This document shows positions 8,531-11,889 of a DNA stretch of 11,889 nt, piece by piece (positions within the stretch are counted from its first letter, which is position 1; each line of letters opens with the position of its first letter). A program made the translations under genes and the position numbers. Origin of the DNA: Planctomycetota bacterium (GTDB lineage Bacteria; Planctomycetota; Planctomycetia; Gemmatales; Gemmataceae); the NCBI GenBank assembly GCA_016200155.1, contig JACQFG010000295.1, positions 1 through 11,889 on the forward strand, read 5' to 3'. The notes below the pieces were generated by a model. The model was not told the origin of the DNA and ran no database searches. It saw nothing but the letters and a program-made list of their open reading frames with translations.

Positions 8531-8642
8531 GGTCGGAACCTCGCGGTTGAGCCGCTGGCCGCGCAGCAAGCGGCTGGATTGAACCCAGAATATCATACGG
8601 GCTGCAGAAACCGGGTTGACGAGCAAAAAATGAAATGTTCGT

Positions 8643-8671
8643 TTGACACGCTCGCATTTGTGGCATAACTT
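8643..8671 (+). promoter_or_regulatory. Sigma70-type promoter candidate driving the riboswitch transcript
   Basis: A perfect TTGACA (8643-8648) is followed after 17 bases by TAACTT (8666-8671). An alternative reading of the same segment is an extended -10, TGGCATAAC (8661-8669). Transcription would start near 8678, about 35 bases before the aptamer's closing stem, which is where a riboswitch promoter should lie. Confidence 0.45.
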
Positions 8672-8712
8672 CAAGCATCTCCTCGCGAAGGATCGCTCCC
8701 CCCATCCCCATG

Positions 8713-8816
8713 CATCCTCGACAATGGCAAACCCGTCGCAAGGCGGGGACGCAAAGCCGTGGACCCACCTTTGTCCGTTCCGGACTGCGGGGGGCTGCCT
8801 GGTTACCGACGGGATG
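8713..8816 (+). ncRNA. Cyclic di-GMP-I (GEMM-I) riboswitch aptamer
   Basis: The conserved GEMM-I blocks appear in order: GGCAAACC (8726-8733), GGGACGCAAAGCC (8746-8758) and GGTTACCG (8801-8808). Between the first two, CCCGTC (8732-8737) pairs with GGCGGG (8742-8747) around a GCAA tetraloop (8738-8741), the GNRA-capped second stem of this class. A third arm includes hairpin GTCCG/CGGAC (8773-8777 with 8781-8785). A basal stem CATCC/GGATG (8713-8717 with 8812-8816) closes the domain. By alignment with Vibrio cholerae Vc2 recalled from memory, the ligand contacts G20, A47 and C92 fall at 8727, 8754 and 8806 and are unchanged. G at the G20 position suggests cyclic di-GMP rather than cyclic GMP-AMP as ligand. 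It lies in the leader of the surface protein gene, 92 bases before its start codon. Confidence 0.93.
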
Positions 8817-8820
8817 ATGC

Positions 8821-8871
8821 GACTGGACTCGCACGTATGGCGAGGTACAGCCGCTGACGGTACCGACAGTC
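8821..8871 (+). promoter_or_regulatory. Candidate expression platform with two dyads
   Basis: GACTG (8821-8825) can pair with CAGTC (8867-8871), enclosing GGTAC/GTACC (8844-8848 with 8860-8864). The second arm sits inside a near-perfect palindrome CTGACGGTACCGACAG (8854-8869). No run of T follows, so this is not a standard intrinsic terminator. Its role in switching is inference; it could also be an operator or have no function. Confidence 0.35.
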
Positions 8872-8897
8872 ACCAACCAACTCAAACAGGAAAAAAA

Positions 8898-8905
8898 GGG
8901 AGAGG
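8898..8905 (+). promoter_or_regulatory. Ribosome binding site of the surface protein gene
   Basis: GGGAGAGG follows an A-rich stretch (8891-8897), and its GGAG core lies six bases before the ATG at 8909. It fixes the start. It would be the target if the riboswitch acts on translation. Confidence 0.75.
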
Positions 8906-8908
8906 CAC

Positions 8909-10072
8909 ATGGGAAGCTGGATTCGGTCGTTGTTTGCATCCGTTGGCGCCGGCCGGAAGAGTCGGGCCAGGCGTGTTCCGGACGGCAGTTTTCGTCCGGC
9001 GCTGGAGGTGCTGGAAGATCGGCTGCAGCCGTCGGTCACGCTGGGCGCCGCGGCCCCGTTCGCCGTGCTCGGCATCAACGGCGGGGACGTCACGCTCAAT
9101 AGCTCCAGCATCAGCGGGGCGGCGGCCAACATCGGGCTGGGACCGAACGAAACCAGCACGCTGCAGAAGACCACCGTCACGGGCAACCTCGTCGTAGACC
9201 CGACCGCGTCGGCCGACCTCTCGCGCCTGGGGAACAACTTCGACATCACCGGCAGCGTCGTCTACCAGGACCTGTCGCAAGCCCAGGCCGACGCCAACGC
9301 AGCTTCCTCGGCCTTCGCCGCCATGACGCCGACGCAAGCGCTCGGCAACGTCACCGGCTCGATCACCGTCGCGGGCAACGGCAGCGTCAACGTCGTTACC
9401 GTCAGTTCGCTTTCCTACAACGCCAAGACGCTGACCCTCAACGGCACTGCCAACGATGAGTTCGTCTTCAACGTCGCCGGCGGGTTCTCCTTCTACCAAA
9501 GCAAGATTCTGCTCGTCGGCGGCGTGACTTCCAACCACGTGATCTTCAACTTCCCCACCGCCGGCTCGATGGTCGATTTCTCCAAGGATTCCAACGTCGT
9601 CAACGGCACCGTGCTGGCCCCATGGCGCAGCGTGAATTACCACAACCCAGCCGTCTTCAACGGCGCCATCATCGCCCAGTCGATCAACATTCACTCCAGC
9701 GGCCAGCTGACGTTCGTCCCCTTCAGCCCGCCGGTCTCCGCCAGTCCGGCGACCATTTCCGGGTACGCCATGGACACCAACGGCGCCGCCCTGGCAGGCG
9801 TCACCATCACCCTTCGCGACCAGTTCGGCAACACCGTGCAGCAGGTCACCACCGATGCCAATGGCTACTACCTGATCACCAATATTCCCGCAGATTCGGG
9901 CTATTCGCTCAGCGCGTCTTTGACGGGGTATCGGTCCGTGTCCGCGACGGCCGGGACCGATAATGGCAATCCCGACGGCACCAGCGGCGCCAGCACCATC
10001 ACCGACATCGGCCTGGGCTCGGGCGACGCAGCCGTCAACTACAACTTCGTTCTGACGCCGCGCGGAACGTGA
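8909..10072 (+). CDS. Planctomycete surface protein: LEDR N-terminus, DUF3494/choice-of-anchor-like domain, SdrD/CarboxypepD-like domain
   Basis: A 387-residue protein, probably exported and matrix- or surface-associated. Residues 1-42 hold a basic region and LEVLEDRLQPS, an N-terminal signature I know from large planctomycete extracellular proteins. Residues of about 45-270 look like a right-handed beta-helix of the kind in DUF3494 (ice-binding/adhesin) and choice-of-anchor proteins: LGAAAPFAVLGINGG, a helical insert with FAAMTPTQALG, then SNHVIFNF, VNGTVLAP and FNGAIIAQSINI. From about residue 280, SGYAMDTNGAALAGVTITL and DANGYYLITNIP mark a beta-sandwich of the SdrD B/carboxypeptidase-regulatory type. 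No PEP-CTERM or LPXTG anchor is visible, nor a classical hydrophobic signal peptide. The gene sits behind a cyclic di-GMP riboswitch, which suits an adhesion or biofilm role. Ice binding is not claimed. Confidence 0.8.
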   Translation: MGSWIRSLFASVGAGRKSRARRVPDGSFRPALEVLEDRLQPSVTLGAAAPFAVLGINGGDVTLNSSSISGAAANIGLGPNETSTLQKTTVTGNLVVDPTASADLSRLGNNFDITGSVVYQDLSQAQADANAASSAFAAMTPTQALGNVTGSITVAGNGSVNVVTVSSLSYNAKTLTLNGTANDEFVFNVAGGFSFYQSKILLVGGVTSNHVIFNFPTAGSMVDFSKDSNVVNGTVLAPWRSVNYHNPAVFNGAIIAQSINIHSSGQLTFVPFSPPVSASPATISGYAMDTNGAALAGVTITLRDQFGNTVQQVTTDANGYYLITNIPADSGYSLSASLTGYRSVSATAGTDNGNPDGTSGASTITDIGLGSGDAAVNYNFVLTPRGT

Positions 10073-10099
10073 TTGGATTGATTTCGAGTTGACAAAGCG

Positions 10100-10142
10100 C
10101 AGCCGATGCCGACGTCGAACAGGCGGCGGCATCGGCTGTTTT
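10100..10142 (+). terminator. Intrinsic terminator of the surface protein gene
   Basis: A perfect 12-base-pair stem, CAGCCGATGCCG (10100-10111) with CGGCATCGGCTG (10127-10138), has a 15-base loop and is followed by TTTT (10139-10142). It lies 27 bases after the surface protein stop and touches the stop codon of the convergent DinB-like gene. Read from the minus strand, the stem is followed only by GCGCTTTGTC, so it may weakly serve that gene too. Confidence 0.85.
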
Positions 10143-10615
10143 CACTTCAATCCCAACGCTTGACGTTTGTCGAGAATGAACTTGACGTGGTGCGGCAAAT
10201 GGTCGATCGCGCCCTTGAGGAGTTGCTCCAGGGTGCGCGGCCCGCGCTCGCTGTGCTCGCCCAGGCGGTGCAAGGCGGCGTCCGGCAACCGCTTCAAAAT
10301 GCGCGCCAGCTGGCTGCGCGTCGCCTCGATGATCGTCAGCTCCTCCTGCAAATCGCGATCCTGATAACAAAGCGCGGCGGCGAACTTCTGCTCGTCGGCG
10401 CCGACCAGCGTCGGCTTTTCCTCGGCAATCACGCGCTTCATGCGGTCGGCGAGGATCGGGTCGAAGTCGGCAAGATGACACACCACCTCCAGCGTGCTCC
10501 ACTTGCCGGCGATCGGCCGGGCCAGCGCTTGCTCGCGCGACATGCCGGCGACGGCCTGACGCAGTTGTTTCGGGCCTTCGAGATACTGTTCGATGAGAGG
10601 TTGAAGCGCGGACAT
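10142..10615 (-). CDS. DinB-like (DUF664-type) four-helix-bundle protein
   Basis: A 157-residue soluble protein of the size usual for the DinB/YfiT-like superfamily. GKWSTLEVVCHLADFD carries His47, and the last helix has DHLPHHVKFIL with His139 and His143. These are the three positions that form the metal site in this superfamily. Members include damage-inducible proteins of unknown function and thiol-dependent transferases; which reaction this one performs cannot be told. The start ATG (10613-10615) has GAGGAG eight bases upstream. No SOS (LexA-type) box is evident nearby. It is convergent with the surface protein gene and divergent from the DUF2330 gene across 158 bases, with no sign of an operon. 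Confidence 0.85.
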   Translation of the reverse strand: MSALQPLIEQYLEGPKQLRQAVAGMSREQALARPIAGKWSTLEVVCHLADFDPILADRMKRVIAEEKPTLVGADEQKFAAALCYQDRDLQEELTIIEATRSQLARILKRLPDAALHRLGEHSERGPRTLEQLLKGAIDHLPHHVKFILDKRQALGLK

Positions 10616-10773
10616 CGCATTTCTCCTCGGATTTTGTTCGCCCAGGTTGCCTTCCTCCGCTATCCTATGAAGTATTCCCCGTCACAGGTTTTTGCAATCG
10701 AAATCGACGGCCGGATCGTCTAACATTTGGACATCGTGTCAAACCCTTTCAACTCGCGAAAGGATCGAGATTT

Positions 10774-11889
10774 ATGAGAATTCGTATTGGCCTGCTCTCC
10801 GCAGCGGCCCTCGCCCTCGGCTTGCTGCAAGCTTCCGTCAGCCAGGCCGCGTGCTGCTACTTCTCCGCGAAAAACGCGGACATCCTGCAGCCGGCCCAGA
10901 AGGTGTTCATCACCTGGGACCCGACCGAGAAGGTCGAGACCTTCACGGTGCAGCCGAAGTTCGAGGGGAACGCCGTCGATTTCGGCATGGTGATCCCGAC
11001 GCCGACGGAGCCGAAGCTGCACGAGATGCCGCGCGATTTCTTCAAGCATCTCGCGATCTACACGATCATGAAGAACCGCGAGTTCCCGCAGTCGAAGCTA
11101 TTGCCGATGCATCGCTTCTTCGCGCCGGGATTGGCTGGGGGCGGCTTGCAAAAGCAAGCTCTCATGCTGGCTGACGACAAGGCCGGCGCCACGGCGCCGA
11201 AGCGTCCGCCGGTGCGCATCCTGCAAGAAGGCCTGGTCGGATCGCTCGATTTCAAGGTCATCGAAGCCGACACCGCCAACGCTCTTTACGATTGGCTCAA
11301 GAAGAACAACTACAGTTACTCCGGCGATGAAGCGACGCTCAACTTCTACGTGCAGAAGAAGTGGTACTTCACCGTCATGAAGATCGACACGATGCAGATG
11401 AAACGCAACAAGGACGGCACCTTCAGCGGCGACGTTTCGCCGACGCGCTTCACGTTCACTTCCGAAAAACTGATCTACCCGCTCAAGATCACGCAGATTT
11501 CGGTGCGCGAGAAGACCGAGGCGCTGTTCTACGTGCAGGCGCCGTTCAAGGTCGATCTGCCGGGCGATCTGACGTATCAGTACACGTGGATTCCGATGCT
11601 TGACGCGGCCAAGGGTTGCAGCGGCGGGTTGCCGGGCCGGGGTCAGCAATGGCTCGACAACTTCAAGGGGCAGGTTCCGCAGTTCATGGCCCGGGCTCAA
11701 CAGCTCGATTTTCGATTCGTCGCCGGTACGCGGCCGCAGCCGAACAAGAAGGGGCACATCCCGACCACGATGGAATGGGCCCGCAAACTGTCGGCCGAGG
11801 ACGTCAAGATCCTCCGCGGCGAGGCCCCCTACGGCGAGAAGGTCCCCGATGTCGACGAGGGCTTCACCCAGGCTGACATGAAGGACCCC
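10774..11889 (+). CDS. Exported DUF2330 domain protein (3' end outside window)
   Basis: The frame is open from the ATG at 10774 to the window edge, giving 372 codons without a stop, so the C-terminus is missing. Residues 1-26 form a signal peptide ending SQAA, and the mature part begins ACCYF or CCYF, as is usual in DUF2330 proteins. NADILQPAQKVFITWDP and, at about residues 65-85, a stretch containing FGMVIPTP and LHEMPRDFF follow the family pattern. Later parts include a strand-rich region around LNFYVQKKWYFTVMKI and a segment VDLPGDLTYQYTWIP. The function of DUF2330 is unknown; members occur mainly in planctomycetes and myxobacteria and are probably periplasmic or cell-surface. The residues before the cysteines do not make a good lipobox, so a lipoprotein is less likely. 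AAAGGA lies about ten bases before the start. No promoter was identified. Confidence 0.88.
   Translation, partial: MRIRIGLLSAAALALGLLQASVSQAACCYFSAKNADILQPAQKVFITWDPTEKVETFTVQPKFEGNAVDFGMVIPTPTEPKLHEMPRDFFKHLAIYTIMKNREFPQSKLLPMHRFFAPGLAGGGLQKQALMLADDKAGATAPKRPPVRILQEGLVGSLDFKVIEADTANALYDWLKKNNYSYSGDEATLNFYVQKKWYFTVMKIDTMQMKRNKDGTFSGDVSPTRFTFTSEKLIYPLKITQISVREKTEALFYVQAPFKVDLPGDLTYQYTWIPMLDAAKGCSGGLPGRGQQWLDNFKGQVPQFMARAQQLDFRFVAGTRPQPNKKGHIPTTMEWARKLSAEDVKILRGEAPYGEKVPDVDEGFTQADMKDP

Larger units (their letters stand above)
8531..8908. other. Divergent intergenic region (378 bp) with promoter and riboswitch leader
   Basis: No protein gene is supported here. From left to right it holds the 5' leader of the S9 gene with a possible minus-strand -10 box (8592-8597), a plus-strand promoter candidate (8643-8671), the cyclic di-GMP-I aptamer (8713-8816), a segment with two dyads (8821-8871) and the ribosome binding site of the surface protein gene (8898-8905). 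Confidence 0.8.

Noticed and set aside
7529..8668. 379-codon plus-strand open frame opposite the S9 peptidase.
   Set aside because: Antisense to a gene with an intact catalytic triad and propeller motifs; the translation has shadow composition and no domain.
8531..8674. TTG-initiated 48-residue extension of the S9 peptidase.
   Set aside because: It would precede a clear signal peptide and run antisense through the riboswitch promoter region. The ATG at 8530 has a Shine-Dalgarno site.
8882..10132. 416-codon minus-strand open frame opposite the surface protein.
   Set aside because: Arg/Gly/Asp/Val-rich shadow composition and no motif. The plus-strand frame has a ribosome binding site, a riboswitch leader and recognisable domains.
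10692..10726. TTGCAA and TAACAT as a promoter for the DUF2330 gene.
   Set aside because: The spacer is 23 bases, too long for a sigma70-type promoter.
10692..11174. Open frame overlapping the start of the DUF2330 gene in another frame.
   Set aside because: The frame from 10774 encodes a signal peptide and a family-typical DUF2330 sequence; this one is a shadow.

Overview
The window looks like chromosomal DNA of a high-GC planctomycete, probably Gemmatales or a relative. The evidence is a secreted 14-blade WD40 protein with a C-terminal helical tail, a surface protein whose N-terminus carries the LExLEDRxxPS-type motif, a DUF2330 protein that begins its mature part with Ala-Cys-Cys-Tyr-Phe, a DUF4058-type protein, and many small, loosely connected transcription units. 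This assignment is inferred from protein style only. I see no rRNA, tRNA, CRISPR array, insertion sequence or phage gene.

Layout, left to right. On the plus strand lie a LarA-type nickel-pincer racemase (17-1291) and a small basic protein (1333-1506). They converge on a minus-strand membrane M48 metallopeptidase (1517-2950). A divergent gap of about 170 bp leads to the plus-strand exported WD40 protein (3122-5578). This converges on a minus-strand pair that may be an operon, a secreted S9 prolyl-oligopeptidase-type peptidase (8530-6377) followed by a DUF4058-family protein (6355-5603). A 378-bp divergent gap (8531-8908) holds a promoter candidate and a clear GEMM-I (cyclic di-GMP-I) riboswitch. 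The riboswitch leads into a plus-strand surface protein (8909-10072), which ends at a strong hairpin. A minus-strand DinB-like protein (10615-10142) follows. A plus-strand DUF2330 protein starts at 10774 and runs off the right edge.

How the genes work together. Most are single-gene units in convergent or divergent arrangement, and I see no shared pathway. The best-supported regulatory link is the riboswitch: cyclic di-GMP probably controls the cell-surface or matrix protein downstream, which fits the usual role of this messenger in attachment. Several products (M48 peptidase, WD40 protein, S9 peptidase, surface protein, DUF2330 protein) act in or beyond the membrane, so the region leans towards the cell envelope.
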